Both the position numbers and the translations under genes were made by a program. Positions 28,397 to 36,935 of a stretch of 64,000 nucleotides of DNA are shown piece after piece (positions within the stretch are counted from its first letter, which is position 1; each line of letters starts with the position of its first letter). The DNA is from Nocardiopsis composta (lineage in GTDB: Bacteria; Actinomycetota; Actinomycetes; Streptosporangiales; Streptosporangiaceae): the NCBI RefSeq assembly GCF_014200805.1, contig NZ_JACHDB010000002.1, forward strand, positions 124,001-188,000, written 5' to 3'. Below the pieces are notes generated by a model. The model saw only the letters and a list, made by a program, of their open reading frames with translations. It searched no databases and was not told where the DNA came from.

Positions 28397-29041
28397 TCAC
28401 CCGTCCTCAGAATCGGCGTCCTCGTCGGGGTCGGCGTCGATGTCGAGGTCGGCGTCGTCGCGGCGGGCGAAGAAGGCGTCTTCGGCGGCTTTGCGGCGGG
28501 CGACCTGTTCGATCACGAAGGCCACGAAGTCCTCCCGCCGGTTCGTGATCGGGATATCTTCGACCGGCGGGGCCGGGGGCTCGCCGGGCCAGGCGGTCTG
28601 CCGGTCGGGACGGTCGCGATCCAGGCGGGTGCCGGAGGCGGCGACCCAGTCGCGCAACCGCTGCCGGGCGGCGGCGAAGTCGCGATGCCACCCGATCGCG
28701 GCCGAGGCGTCCTGTTCCGGGTCGTAAGCGGCGAGCCAATGCAGATGCAACGCGGACAGCTCCCACTTGAGCGCCGGATGCCGGTGCCACAACGGCGGGA
28801 TCACCGAGGCGGGCAGCGCGTACTCTCTCCTGACCCACTCGACCCACCGGTTCAGGGCGAGCCATTCCTGCTCCAGATCGTGCGCGAGCAGCAGGTTCCA
28901 GTTCACCGGCCGCGGCGGCCCCGGCACATCATCGTCGGGACCGGTCGGCCCGAAGTCTTCGTCCTCCCACTCATCCTGCTGACCCTCGTCGTCGGGGGTC
29001 GTCTCGTCGGCGGGCGGGCGCGTGGTGTCGTCGTCCATCAT
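28397..29041 (-). CDS. DUF4913-type ICE protein
   Basis: About 214 residues. The middle matches what I recall of DUF4913: WVEWVRREYALPASVIPPLWHRHPALKWELSALHLHWLAAYDPEQDASAAIGWHRDFAAARQRL. Both ends are acidic and disordered (PDDEGQQDEWEDED; DADLDIDADPDEDAD). DUF4913 proteins are common in actinobacterial conjugative elements and have no known activity. The start is taken at ATG 29041 after GAGGAG; GTG 29053 overlapping the previous stop is an alternative. Confidence 0.7.
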   Translation of the reverse strand: MMDDDTTRPPADETTPDDEGQQDEWEDEDFGPTGPDDDVPGPPRPVNWNLLLAHDLEQEWLALNRWVEWVRREYALPASVIPPLWHRHPALKWELSALHLHWLAAYDPEQDASAAIGWHRDFAAARQRLRDWVAASGTRLDRDRPDRQTAWPGEPPAPPVEDIPITNRREDFVAFVIEQVARRKAAEDAFFARRDDADLDIDADPDEDADSEDG

Positions 29042-29049
29042 CCGGCTCC

Positions 29050-29529
29050 TCACATGGCCCGGGCGGGCTGCTCGTGGCCGGGCTGTTCGTGCTCGGGCGG
29101 CTCGAAGCCGACCTGCCGCTGCGGCTGCTGCCGGTTCGGGGGCTCCATCTGGGAAAGCCGGCGCGGGCTGCCCACGTGGGTGTTCATGCGGGCGAGATCG
29201 TGGCCGAACCGGCTCGCGATGAACTCGGTCTCCTCGACCCCGGTCTTGGGGTGGGTGCTCGGTTCCGTGTGCCCGATCGCGAGGAACCAGTCGCCTTTGG
29301 CGAGCTTGCGATCGCCGGCTTCGGCCGCCCCGCGGAACGCGACGACATCGTGGAAGGTGGTGGGGAGCTTGATCCTGGACCCGTCGGGTGCGAACTCGTA
29401 ATGCTCCTGCCCGGCCCGGAAGTACAGGCGCGGCTTGCCGTCGTGCGTGGTCGGCTTCGGATTCGAGGCGACGAACCCGTAGAAGGCTTCACTGATCTCC
29501 GGGTCGACGTTGGGCTTCTGCTCGCTCAT
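29050..29529 (-). CDS. Putative SSB-like (OB-fold) ICE protein
   Basis: 159 residues. KLPTTFHDVVAFRGAAEAGDRKLAKGDWFLAIGHTEPSTH...VEETEFIASRFGHDLARM resembles the V-F-x-x-A-E / L-x-K-G-D-x-V-x-V-x-G pattern of single-stranded-DNA-binding proteins. The C terminus is Gln/Pro-rich. A role protecting the transferred strand would fit its place beside the coupling protein, but this is inference. GTGCACCTG lies about 60 bp upstream of its ATG at 29529, which follows a good ribosome site. Confidence 0.55.
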   Translation of the reverse strand: MSEQKPNVDPEISEAFYGFVASNPKPTTHDGKPRLYFRAGQEHYEFAPDGSRIKLPTTFHDVVAFRGAAEAGDRKLAKGDWFLAIGHTEPSTHPKTGVEETEFIASRFGHDLARMNTHVGSPRRLSQMEPPNRQQPQRQVGFEPPEHEQPGHEQPARAM

Positions 29530-29587
29530 CGTGTGCTCCTGCTCTGCTCATGCCGCCCGCTCGTCCGTGGGGGCTGCTCGTGGCAGG

Positions 29588-29597
29588 CAGGTGCACC
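29588..29597 (-). promoter_or_regulatory. Shared ICE upstream motif GGTGCACCTG, copy 1
   Basis: On the minus strand GGTGCACCTG, 59 bases before the SSB-like start. One of six copies of the GTGCACCTG core in the ICE. Confidence 0.5.
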
Positions 29598-29613
29598 CGA
29601 CCACCCCGGCGGG

Positions 29614-31398
29614 TTACTGCTGGTGGGCGTTGTGCAGGAGCTGTTCGACCTCGGCTCGATCCGCCTGGAGCTGCGTGCCGTCGGGGCGGTCGGGCCAGGC
29701 ACGCAGGTCGGTGATGATCGGCGGAGCCGACCGCAGCAGGGTGACGGCGGTGCCGAACGGGAGGCGTCGGATGTGATCGGGCGGGAGGATCGCGACCCGC
29801 CGCACGCTGCGTTGGTTGGAGCGGGAGCCGTGGTCGCCGACGGTGGTGGTGTCGGTGAGCTCGTCGCGTTCCCCGATGAGCGTGGAGAGGTCCTGGAGGT
29901 CGCGGCTGTTGGAGGCGCCGCCGAGGATGATTTTCACGATGGACGCGTCCCAGATCGCGCCGGCCTGGTGCTCGTTCCACTTGTCCCGCGCCTGCGCGAG
30001 GGACTGGAGCACGGCGAGGGTGGTGATGCCGGTGCCGCCGCCCTCGGCCATCAGGGTCGGCAGGCTGGGAAGAGGTGCCAGGTTCCCGATCTCATCCAGG
30101 CACAACAGCAGCGGCGGGTCCAACCGGGCACCGGTGGAGCGGGCGGCCATGCGGCGGGCGGTCTCCACGAGGTCTTCGACCAGTGCGGCGACGAGCGCGG
30201 CGCTGTTCCCGGCGCCGGCGCCGGTGGCGAGGAGGAACAGGGTGCCGCGATCGCGGATGAACGCCTCGGGGTCGAATTCCTCGCCCTCTGCGGGTGAGAC
30301 GGCATCGAGCACCCGCGGGTCCGCCAGCGCCGCCAGCGAGAGGCTGACGCCCTGCCAGATGGAATCCCTCGTGCGCGGGTCGGCGTCGATCATCGACGCG
30401 AGCGAGTCCGCCCACCCGGTCGCCGCGTCGGGGTGGTTGGTGAGGATCGCGACCGCGTCCGCTGCGCTGGTGGGGTCGAGGGTCCAGCGGAACAGCTCAG
30501 ATGGCGACCGGCTGTCGAGGGCGGCGGCGTGCAGCAGGGCCTGCAGCGCGGCTTTGGTTTTGCCTTCCCAGAAGTCGCCGCCTTCGACCCCGCCCGCGGA
30601 GAGGCCGGTCGCGGAGGCGAGGCCGGCGGCGCGGATCATCGCGGTCTGCGGGGACTCGCATCCGCGGATCGGTGACCAGCGCATCCCCGCCGGCAGGCCT
30701 TCGGCGAGATGCTGGGGGTCGAACACCGCGACCGGGCCGATGCGTTTGCGGGCGCGCAGGCACGCGGTGACGTTATCCGGGCGCGTGGAGGTGGTGACGA
30801 CGGCGCCGGGGGCGTCGAGGATCGCCGGGATGATCAGGTGCAGGCCCTTGCCGGAGCGGGGCGGGCCGATCAGCAGGATCGAGTCCTCCACGCTCGCCCG
30901 CACCTCCCGGCGGTGCGCGGTGCCGAGCCGATACCCGACATCACCCGGCTGCGGGTTGTCCAGGCTGGGGCGGAGGGTGCCGGCCCGCCGCATGAGCGCC
31001 TTCACTGACGCCGCCTTGGCGGCCTCATGCCGCGTGGCGGTGCCTTCCTTCCGGTGCGGATCGCCCGCGGCCTGCCGACTCAGCCGGCGGATCAGGCTCC
31101 AGACCCAGAGCCCCGCGGCGGTCAGGGCGGTGAGCATGAGGGCGGCGGTGATCCAGTAGACGACGGGGTTCAGACCCTCAGCGCCGAGCTGCCCGCCCGG
31201 GTCGGAGGGGGGGAAGAACACCGCGACCCCGCCGGTCGCCCCGGTGGTCGGCTGCGGGGTGCCGGTGAGGAACGCGGCAATACTGCCCGCGGCACGGAGC
31301 ACGAACGCGACCCCGAGCAGTCCGCCGATCGCGATGAGCAGGATGTTGGTGAGTTCGTCGCCCATCGGCTGGCCGGCGCGGCCCTGCGGGCCGGTCAT
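29614..31398 (-). CDS. VirD4/TraG-type conjugative coupling ATPase
   Basis: A 594-residue inner-membrane ATPase that brings the relaxase-DNA complex to the secretion channel. Seen: two N-terminal membrane segments (about residues 18-44 and 79-103), Walker A GPPRSGKGLHL near 178-188, Walker B LLLCLDEIGNLAPLPSLPTLMAEGGGTGITTLAVLQSLAQ near 420, and the C-terminal VRRVAILPPDHIRRLPFGTAVTL motif. This is the TraG/VirD4 architecture. ATG 31398 overlaps the previous stop (31395), so translation is coupled. Confidence 0.93.
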   Translation of the reverse strand: MTGPQGRAGQPMGDELTNILLIAIGGLLGVAFVLRAAGSIAAFLTGTPQPTTGATGGVAVFFPPSDPGGQLGAEGLNPVVYWITAALMLTALTAAGLWVWSLIRRLSRQAAGDPHRKEGTATRHEAAKAASVKALMRRAGTLRPSLDNPQPGDVGYRLGTAHRREVRASVEDSILLIGPPRSGKGLHLIIPAILDAPGAVVTTSTRPDNVTACLRARKRIGPVAVFDPQHLAEGLPAGMRWSPIRGCESPQTAMIRAAGLASATGLSAGGVEGGDFWEGKTKAALQALLHAAALDSRSPSELFRWTLDPTSAADAVAILTNHPDAATGWADSLASMIDADPRTRDSIWQGVSLSLAALADPRVLDAVSPAEGEEFDPEAFIRDRGTLFLLATGAGAGNSAALVAALVEDLVETARRMAARSTGARLDPPLLLCLDEIGNLAPLPSLPTLMAEGGGTGITTLAVLQSLAQARDKWNEHQAGAIWDASIVKIILGGASNSRDLQDLSTLIGERDELTDTTTVGDHGSRSNQRSVRRVAILPPDHIRRLPFGTAVTLLRSAPPIITDLRAWPDRPDGTQLQADRAEVEQLLHNAHQQ

Positions 31399-31940
31399 GA
31401 CAGGCCCCTGACGGCGATCGTGCCCGAGACCCGCCCGACCAGCACCACCTCACCCGCCTTCGCCGCGGCGACGACCTCGGGGTCGAGGAGGGCGCGGGCT
31501 CGGCCGTCGGGGGTCGCGTCGGTGTGGGCGACGATGACCGCGACGGCGACGTCTTCGCCGGAGATGAACCCGTCACCGCCGTCGACCCGGATGGGGTCGG
31601 CCCCGCGACGACGCCGGCCCGCTTTCCTCACCGGCTCCGGCTCCGAGTCCGTGTGGCGCTTCAGAGCGGGACGTTTGGCGGCGGGGAGAATGTCGGTGAA
31701 GGTGCTGCCGTCGACCTCGTGCACGGTGACCCTTACCGGGATCGCCCGGTCGTGGGTGACGAGATCGATGATCTGCGCGAACATCGCCCGCCGCCACGCC
31801 CCCACACCCTCCGGCGCAGCGACCGGGTGGTGGTCGAGGGTCGCGGTGAGGGTGCCGTCCTCGTGCACGTCGAGCACGAGATGCGGCACCACCACCGGCG
31901 CAGAACTGGTCAAATCGGCGGGGCTCTGAGCGTGTCTCAT
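31395..31940 (-). CDS. Hypothetical ICE transfer-region protein
   Basis: 181 residues from ATG 31940 (MRHAQSPADLTSSAPVVVPHLVLDVHEDGTLTATLDHHPVAAPEGVG). It has no membrane segment and a basic stretch in the middle (RKAGRRRRGADP). I do not recognise the family. It lies between virB4 and virD4 and overlaps the latter by 4 bases. GTGCACCTG lies just before the start. Confidence 0.7.
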   Translation of the reverse strand: MRHAQSPADLTSSAPVVVPHLVLDVHEDGTLTATLDHHPVAAPEGVGAWRRAMFAQIIDLVTHDRAIPVRVTVHEVDGSTFTDILPAAKRPALKRHTDSEPEPVRKAGRRRRGADPIRVDGGDGFISGEDVAVAVIVAHTDATPDGRARALLDPEVVAAAKAGEVVLVGRVSGTIAVRGLS

Positions 31941-31946
31941 GCCCGC

Positions 31947-31956
31947 CAGGTGCACC
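31947..31956 (-). promoter_or_regulatory. Shared ICE upstream motif GGTGCACCTG, copy 2
   Basis: Minus-strand GGTGCACCTGGCGGGC directly before ATG 31940. It occupies the place of the ribosome site. Confidence 0.5.
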
Positions 31957-31973
31957 GCACCACCCCGGTCCGG

Positions 31974-33455
31974 TCAGCTGCGCGCCGCCGCCCGCGAGCT
32001 CGTGTCGAAGAGCCGATTCTCGGCCGGGTGCAGCTGGTGTTGGACGACGTAGGAGGAGCCCTTGAACTTCCACAGCCCCTGCCCGACCCCCAGCGTCGGC
32101 AGCAGGGCCTGTTCGGTGCCGGTCAGGCCGAGCGCCGCGGAGGTGGGGCCGAGCTGGTCGCTCTCTTGCCGGTAGATGATCCTCGTCTCCGCGTTCGCCA
32201 ACAAGGAGTTGGCGAGGCCGCGCATGGCCGAGCCCTGATCGCCGACATTGTCGAGATCGGAGACCTTGTGGAAGATCATCGCGTTCGCGATCCCATACGC
32301 CCTGGCGAGTCGCCAGTGCGCGTCCATCCGCCTCAGCAGGGCGGGCTGGGACATGAGGCGCCAGGCTTCGTCGTAGATGCACCACCGCTGCCCGCCGGCG
32401 GGGTCGAGGAGGGCGGCTTCCATCCACGCGCTGGAGCAGGTCATGAGCGCGGAGATGAGGGTGGAGTTCTCGGTGACCTGGGAGAGGTCGAGGGAGATCA
32501 TCGGCAGCGACGGATCGAACACCTCCGTCGAGGGACCATCGAACAAGCCGGCGAGGTCACCGGCGACCAGGCGGCGCAGGGCGTGGCCGACCATCCGCCC
32601 GTCCTCTCGGAGCCTGCCGTCCTCGTCGCCGGCGGGGTCGAGAAGGTGGTCAACGATCATCGGCAGGATCGGCACCGAGTTGCCGCGCATGGTCGCCGCC
32701 AGGGCGGTGTCGATCGCGGTGTGCTCCAACGGCGACATGGGCCGCGCCAGTACGGTCTCCGTCAATGCTCCGATCAGGTCGCGTCGCCGGGAGACGACGG
32801 TCGCGGTCCATTGTTCGTCGCTCATCCCGGCCGGCCGGTAGCCCTCATCGAGGGGATTCAAGCGTGAGGGCAGGCCGTGGCCGAGCTTGATCGCCCGCCC
32901 GCCGACGGCTTCCGCCACGGCCGTGTGTTCGCCTTTCGGGTCGCTGGGGATGTAGACGCGGCGACCGAACCCGAGCGAGCGCGTGTAGAGGCTCTTCGCC
33001 AGGCTCGACTTGCCGGAGCCGACGATCCCGGCGACCACGACGTTCGGGGCGGTGATGACCCCGTTCGCATACAAAACCCACGGGTCGTAAACGAATGACC
33101 CGCCTGAGTAGAGGTCCTGCCCGATGAACACGCCGTGGGAGCCGAGGCCGCCCTCGGCGAGAAACGGATACGCCCCAGACAGCATCGCCGAGGTGTCCTG
33201 ATGCTTCGGGAGGCGAAACCGGCCCGGCGTGCGCAGCGTCGCCGGACCGGGCTCGCCGGCGGCGGGCAGATACCGGGTCGCCCGCCGCTCAGCCCGCTCA
33301 CGCTCCCGCTTCGCCCTCGCCTCGGCCCGCTCACGTTCCCGCTGTGCGGCAACGAGCTCCGCCGCCGCCTGCCGGCGCTGCTTGCGCAGCCGGCGCCGCT
33401 CCTTGGCCGGGGCGACGAGGACGGCGGAGTGCAGCTTCTCGCGGTCGCCGCTCAC
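31974..33455 (-). CDS. VirB4-type conjugation ATPase
   Basis: A 493-residue ATPase that powers the type IV secretion machine. Seen: a charged N-terminal coiled coil (residues 15-70, Arg/Glu repeats), Walker A VAGIVGSGKSSLAKSLYTRSLGFGRRVYIPSDPKGEH near 143-150, Walker B WCIYDEAWRLMSQPALLRRMD, and GIANAMIFHKVSDLDNVGDQGSAMRGLANSLLANAETRIIYRQ typical of the VirB4 C-terminal domain. It overlaps the upstream gene by 4 bases. Confidence 0.92.
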   Translation of the reverse strand: MSGDREKLHSAVLVAPAKERRRLRKQRRQAAAELVAAQRERERAEARAKRERERAERRATRYLPAAGEPGPATLRTPGRFRLPKHQDTSAMLSGAYPFLAEGGLGSHGVFIGQDLYSGGSFVYDPWVLYANGVITAPNVVVAGIVGSGKSSLAKSLYTRSLGFGRRVYIPSDPKGEHTAVAEAVGGRAIKLGHGLPSRLNPLDEGYRPAGMSDEQWTATVVSRRRDLIGALTETVLARPMSPLEHTAIDTALAATMRGNSVPILPMIVDHLLDPAGDEDGRLREDGRMVGHALRRLVAGDLAGLFDGPSTEVFDPSLPMISLDLSQVTENSTLISALMTCSSAWMEAALLDPAGGQRWCIYDEAWRLMSQPALLRRMDAHWRLARAYGIANAMIFHKVSDLDNVGDQGSAMRGLANSLLANAETRIIYRQESDQLGPTSAALGLTGTEQALLPTLGVGQGLWKFKGSSYVVQHQLHPAENRLFDTSSRAAARS

Positions 33456-34240
33456 CGGAACAACCCCCGGTCCTCGGCGACCTCATCGATCGCATCCGGC
33501 CGAAACCACGACGACGCCCCGCCCGATCGTGCCGTCCCGCCATGCCGCCCGCGCCGCGGCGCGGGCTCCGGGAGGGGCGGGATGGTGGTGCCGGAGGCCG
33601 GAGCCTCAGGGTTGGGGGCGTCGATGCGGCGGGACAAGCCCACGTAGTTCAGATCGAGGCTGTAGGTGAGGGCGTAGTCGCCGGACGTGGCGAGCCGGTC
33701 GGCGGCGCTCTGCGGGGCGGTGTCGTAGACGTACCCGTGCTCCATCGCATCGCTGACGGTCTCCTCGCCGTGATCCCAGCCGGCGAGGTGGGCGATCGCG
33801 GCGTCCGTGCCCTGCCGGTCGATGATCTCCATCACCGGGTCCGCGTCCTCGCCTTGGAGGAACACGATGCTGACCCACCGGTGCTGCGGATCGTCGGGCC
33901 TCCACGCGATCTGCCCCGCCTTCCCGGACGCCTGGTCGAGGGAGACTTCGGCCTGGTCCATGCGGGCGGACGCGGTGCGCAGCGCATCGATCGTGTCGCT
34001 GATGAGCGTCCGTGCGGCGAGCGGATCACCGTGATCGGTCGTCGCCCGTGCCGCACTGCGGTGATGGTTCTGGGCGAGCTGATCGGTGACCTGAGCCAGG
34101 TACCGGGTGCTGGCCAGCAGGTTCCCGATGACCTCATACATGACGCGCGGGTCCTCGATGGCGGCCGTGGCGTGCGCGAGACCGCGCAAGGCCTCAGCGG
34201 CTTCGCGGGCATCCGCTTGGGGATCGTTGAATGTCGGCAT
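33452..34240 (-). CDS. Hypothetical ICE transfer-region protein
   Basis: 262 residues (MPTFNDPQADAREAAEALRGLAHATAAIEDPRVMYEVIGNLLASTRYLAQVTDQLAQNHHRSA). The first 110 residues look helical, the middle is a mixed globular part (HRWVSIVFLQGEDADPVMEIIDRQGTDAAIAHLAGWDHGEETVSDAMEHGYVYDTAP), and the C terminus is Pro/Arg-rich. I cannot name the family. It overlaps virB4 by 4 bases, so it is part of the transfer operon. The CHAT gene diverges from it. Confidence 0.75.
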   Translation of the reverse strand: MPTFNDPQADAREAAEALRGLAHATAAIEDPRVMYEVIGNLLASTRYLAQVTDQLAQNHHRSAARATTDHGDPLAARTLISDTIDALRTASARMDQAEVSLDQASGKAGQIAWRPDDPQHRWVSIVFLQGEDADPVMEIIDRQGTDAAIAHLAGWDHGEETVSDAMEHGYVYDTAPQSAADRLATSGDYALTYSLDLNYVGLSRRIDAPNPEAPASGTTIPPLPEPAPRRGRHGGTARSGGASSWFRPDAIDEVAEDRGLFR

Positions 34241-34392
34241 GACAGCTCCTCAGGTTTCGGCGGGCGCGGCGCGCCCCGACCCCGGCGGAGGTGGGATGGG
34301 GTCGGGGCGCTGTGTTCCCCAGGTGCGCACGGCTCTGCTCTGTCCGTGGTGCCGGATAGCGTTGCCACGCAGGTGAATCGAGAGGAGCCGAG

Positions 34393-35455
34393 GTGGGATC
34401 ACAGCAGTACCGCGGGGAGCTGGAGCGCAAGCGCAAGCAGCGCGTCGACGCGGAGAAGAAGGCCGGTGAGTACCGGAACAAGGAGTCGAAGAAGCGTGCC
34501 GAGGCGGACAAGGCACGTCAGGAGGCGACGAAGACCAAGAGCGCGGCGACACAGAAATCGAAGTTGAGCCGGGCCGCGCAGCGTGACAAGGAGGCCGCGT
34601 CCGCCGGAAGCGAAGCGAACAAGTGGCAGGCCAAGGCCTCCGGCTACCCGTAAGCAGGAAGCAGACCTCCAGACCAAGCTCGCACGAGCAGAGCGCTCCG
34701 AGGCCGACGCGGCGGAACGGAAGCGCAAGCGAGAGCAGACCGCGGCTGATCGGCGCGCAGCCGCCGAACGCGCGGCGACCGAAGCGCGCTTCGACCGCAC
34801 GGAACATGCTGTCGGCGAAGCGCTCCGGGAACTGCGTGCACCCAAGCCCGAGAAGCTGCGGGTGCTGTTGCTCGGCGCGTCCTCCGAAGGCGATCTGCGC
34901 GTCGGGCGAGAGCAGAAGCGTATCCGATCCGCCGTCGAGTCCGCGCTGCACCGAGACCTGATCGAACTCGATGTCCGCCCTGCCGCGACCGCGAGCGACC
35001 TGCTGGACGGCATCACCAAGTTCCGTCCGCACGTCGTGCACTTCTCCGGACACAGCAACGAAGACCTCATCGTCTTCGAACACGACACCGACGCACCGCA
35101 CGCCGGGCACGTCGTCACGGCGCGCGCGTTCTCCCGCGCCATCGCCGCCACTGACGACCCGCCCCTGCTCGTGCTGCTCAACGCCTGCAAATCTGCCGCG
35201 CAGATCGATCAACTCGTCGCGGACGTCGTCCCGTTCGCTATCGGCATGGCCGACAGCATCGACGACGGAGACGCCATCAACTCCGCCGCCCAGTTCTACG
35301 CCTCCATCGCGAACGGACAGTCCGTGCGCTCGGCGCATCTGTCCGGACAGGCCGCGTTGGAGATGGCCGGCCTCGACGGTGCCGAGCTCCCGACCCTCGC
35401 CGCAGCTCCCGACGTCGACCCCGGTGCCACGATCCTGGTCGAGCCCACCGACTGA
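34393..35455 (+). pseudogene. Coiled-coil CHAT-domain (caspase-like) gene split by a frameshift
   Basis: It starts GTG 34393 after a GAGGAGCCGAG site. The first frame gives 86 residues of Lys/Glu/Ala coiled coil, ending at TAA 34651-34653. The same coiled coil resumes in the +1 frame (RKQEADLQTKLARAERSEADAAERKRKREQ) and runs to 35455. The second part carries the CHAT fold: KLRVLLLGASSEGDLRVGREQKRIRSA, catalytic His in VVHFSGHSNEDLIVFE and Cys in LLVLLNACKSAAQ. CHAT proteases act in immunity and cell-death systems. It is the only plus-strand gene inside the transfer operon, so it looks like cargo. Either mutation or recoding explains the break. Confidence 0.8.
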
Positions 35456-35462
35456 CCACATC

Positions 35463-36932
35463 TCAGATGCGGCGGGCGATGGGCAGGGCGGCGGCGGTGA
35501 ACGCGGCGGCCTGCTGCCCAACCAGGCGCCGGGTTTCGCATGACGCCTGGATCGCGGCCTGCTCGATCGCCGCGACCGCCGTGTCGAGCTCTTCGACGGT
35601 GGGGGCGGTGATGGCGATGAGGCCGGTGTAGCGCAGCACCCCGTGCCCGGCGGTCAGATCGGCTTCCTGGCGCAGCACGTCCTCGTACTCGGCGGTCTGG
35701 GAGGCGTCCTGGATCTGCCCGATCTTCGCCCGCTGGGCGCGGTCGCTGATGTACTCCACCTTCTTCTTGCGGATATCGCGCACGGCTTGGTCGGTGCGGA
35801 GCGGGGTGCAGATCAGCGAGATCGACCGCTGTATCCCTGTCGACAAGGTGATGGGGGCGAGGAACCCGGGATACACCATCGCGCGGGGCCACTCCGAGAT
35901 CCAGAGCACGGCGTGATAGCCGGAATCGGTCCGCAACCGCTCCCACGTCTCGGCGACCGCGACCGGGCCGGCGGTCGCGAGGTCCTGGCCGAGCTGTCCG
36001 TGGCGTTCCAGAGTCGGCCCGATGGCGGGGTCGTAGGCGGTGCGCAGCATCACCGCCAGCTCGCCCGTGGACAGCCAGCCGGAGGGGGTGAGGTCGGCGG
36101 CGCGGAGCGCGGAGAGGAGGGTGGTCATCTCCTGGCGGAGCACGTTCGCCGCCCCTTTCAGGCCGCCACCGGCGGTGCGGATCTGCCGGCCCGCCGCCTT
36201 CATATCCAACGACAACGACAGCGTCGTGGCGTGACGTTCCCCGGCAGGCCCGGCACGGTCGATCAGCTCGCTGTAGGTGGTGGAGGCCCAGGAGTCGTCG
36301 TGGGCGCCGTGCTCGGCCCACCATTCGGCGAGCCCCTGCCCCGAATCCGGCAGCGTCCGCTCCAGGACTTGGAGGGTGGCGACCCGGCCGGAGCGGCAGA
36401 TCGTGGCGAGCACGCGGCCCCAGGCGGTGACGCGGCGGTGCTGCTCGGACGGGTCGAGCAGCACGAACGCCGGATGCGTGACCGACACCACCACGGTGAG
36501 CGTGTTCGCGGTCGGGTCGTGGATCATCCCGGCCCCGGTCTCGGGGTCGGTGTACTCGCGCAGCCGGGCCATATCTCCCGGCAGCGCGAGCGTGCCCTCG
36601 GGTCTCGGGGCGACGATCCGGCGCCGGTAGGCGAGCTGTCCACCGGTGGTGCGCCAGGCCCACCAGGCGCAGACGGGTATCCATTCGACCAGGGCCCGGC
36701 CCCCGGTCTTCACCCAGGTCAGGGCGATCGCGGCCGCCCAGATGGGGGCGGAGTAGGCGATGAGGATGCCGCCGCCGGCATACAGCGCTCCGATCAGGGA
36801 GGCGCCGCCGATGCCGAGGGCGATCATCTGCGACAGTGACAGGCCCAGGATGAGGCCGCGTCGGGTGAGGCGGGAGAATTTCACCGGCACCAGCTCGCCG
36901 GTAGTCGTGGTGGTGTCGTCTGTGCGGGGCAT
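35463..36932 (-). CDS. SCO6880-family conjugation protein
   Basis: A 489-residue protein with two N-terminal hydrophobic segments (about residues 27-75) in a PrgI-like layout, followed by a soluble domain (AFVLLDPSEQHRRVTAWGRVLATICRSGRVATLQVLERTLPDSGQGLAEWW, and ...RHATTLSLSLDMKAAGRQIRTAGGGLKGAANVLRQEMTTLLSALRAADL) typical of the actinobacterial SCO6880 family. These proteins sit beside VirB4 and probably replace VirB3 plus the VirB4 N terminus. It lacks a P-loop. It starts 3 bases after trbL. Confidence 0.85.
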   Translation of the reverse strand: MPRTDDTTTTTGELVPVKFSRLTRRGLILGLSLSQMIALGIGGASLIGALYAGGGILIAYSAPIWAAAIALTWVKTGGRALVEWIPVCAWWAWRTTGGQLAYRRRIVAPRPEGTLALPGDMARLREYTDPETGAGMIHDPTANTLTVVVSVTHPAFVLLDPSEQHRRVTAWGRVLATICRSGRVATLQVLERTLPDSGQGLAEWWAEHGAHDDSWASTTYSELIDRAGPAGERHATTLSLSLDMKAAGRQIRTAGGGLKGAANVLRQEMTTLLSALRAADLTPSGWLSTGELAVMLRTAYDPAIGPTLERHGQLGQDLATAGPVAVAETWERLRTDSGYHAVLWISEWPRAMVYPGFLAPITLSTGIQRSISLICTPLRTDQAVRDIRKKKVEYISDRAQRAKIGQIQDASQTAEYEDVLRQEADLTAGHGVLRYTGLIAITAPTVEELDTAVAAIEQAAIQASCETRRLVGQQAAAFTAAALPIARRI

Positions 36933-36935
36933 CGC

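Noticed and set aside
33344-34567. 407-aa forward ORF opposite virB4 and the adjacent ICE gene
   Set aside because: Shadow frame; the reverse genes overlap each other by 4 bases as a transfer operon and carry VirB4 motifs.
34623-34961. Separate 112-aa gene within the CHAT region
   Set aside because: Third frame with Ser/Arg/Pro bias; the coiled-coil and CHAT sequence lies in the other two frames.
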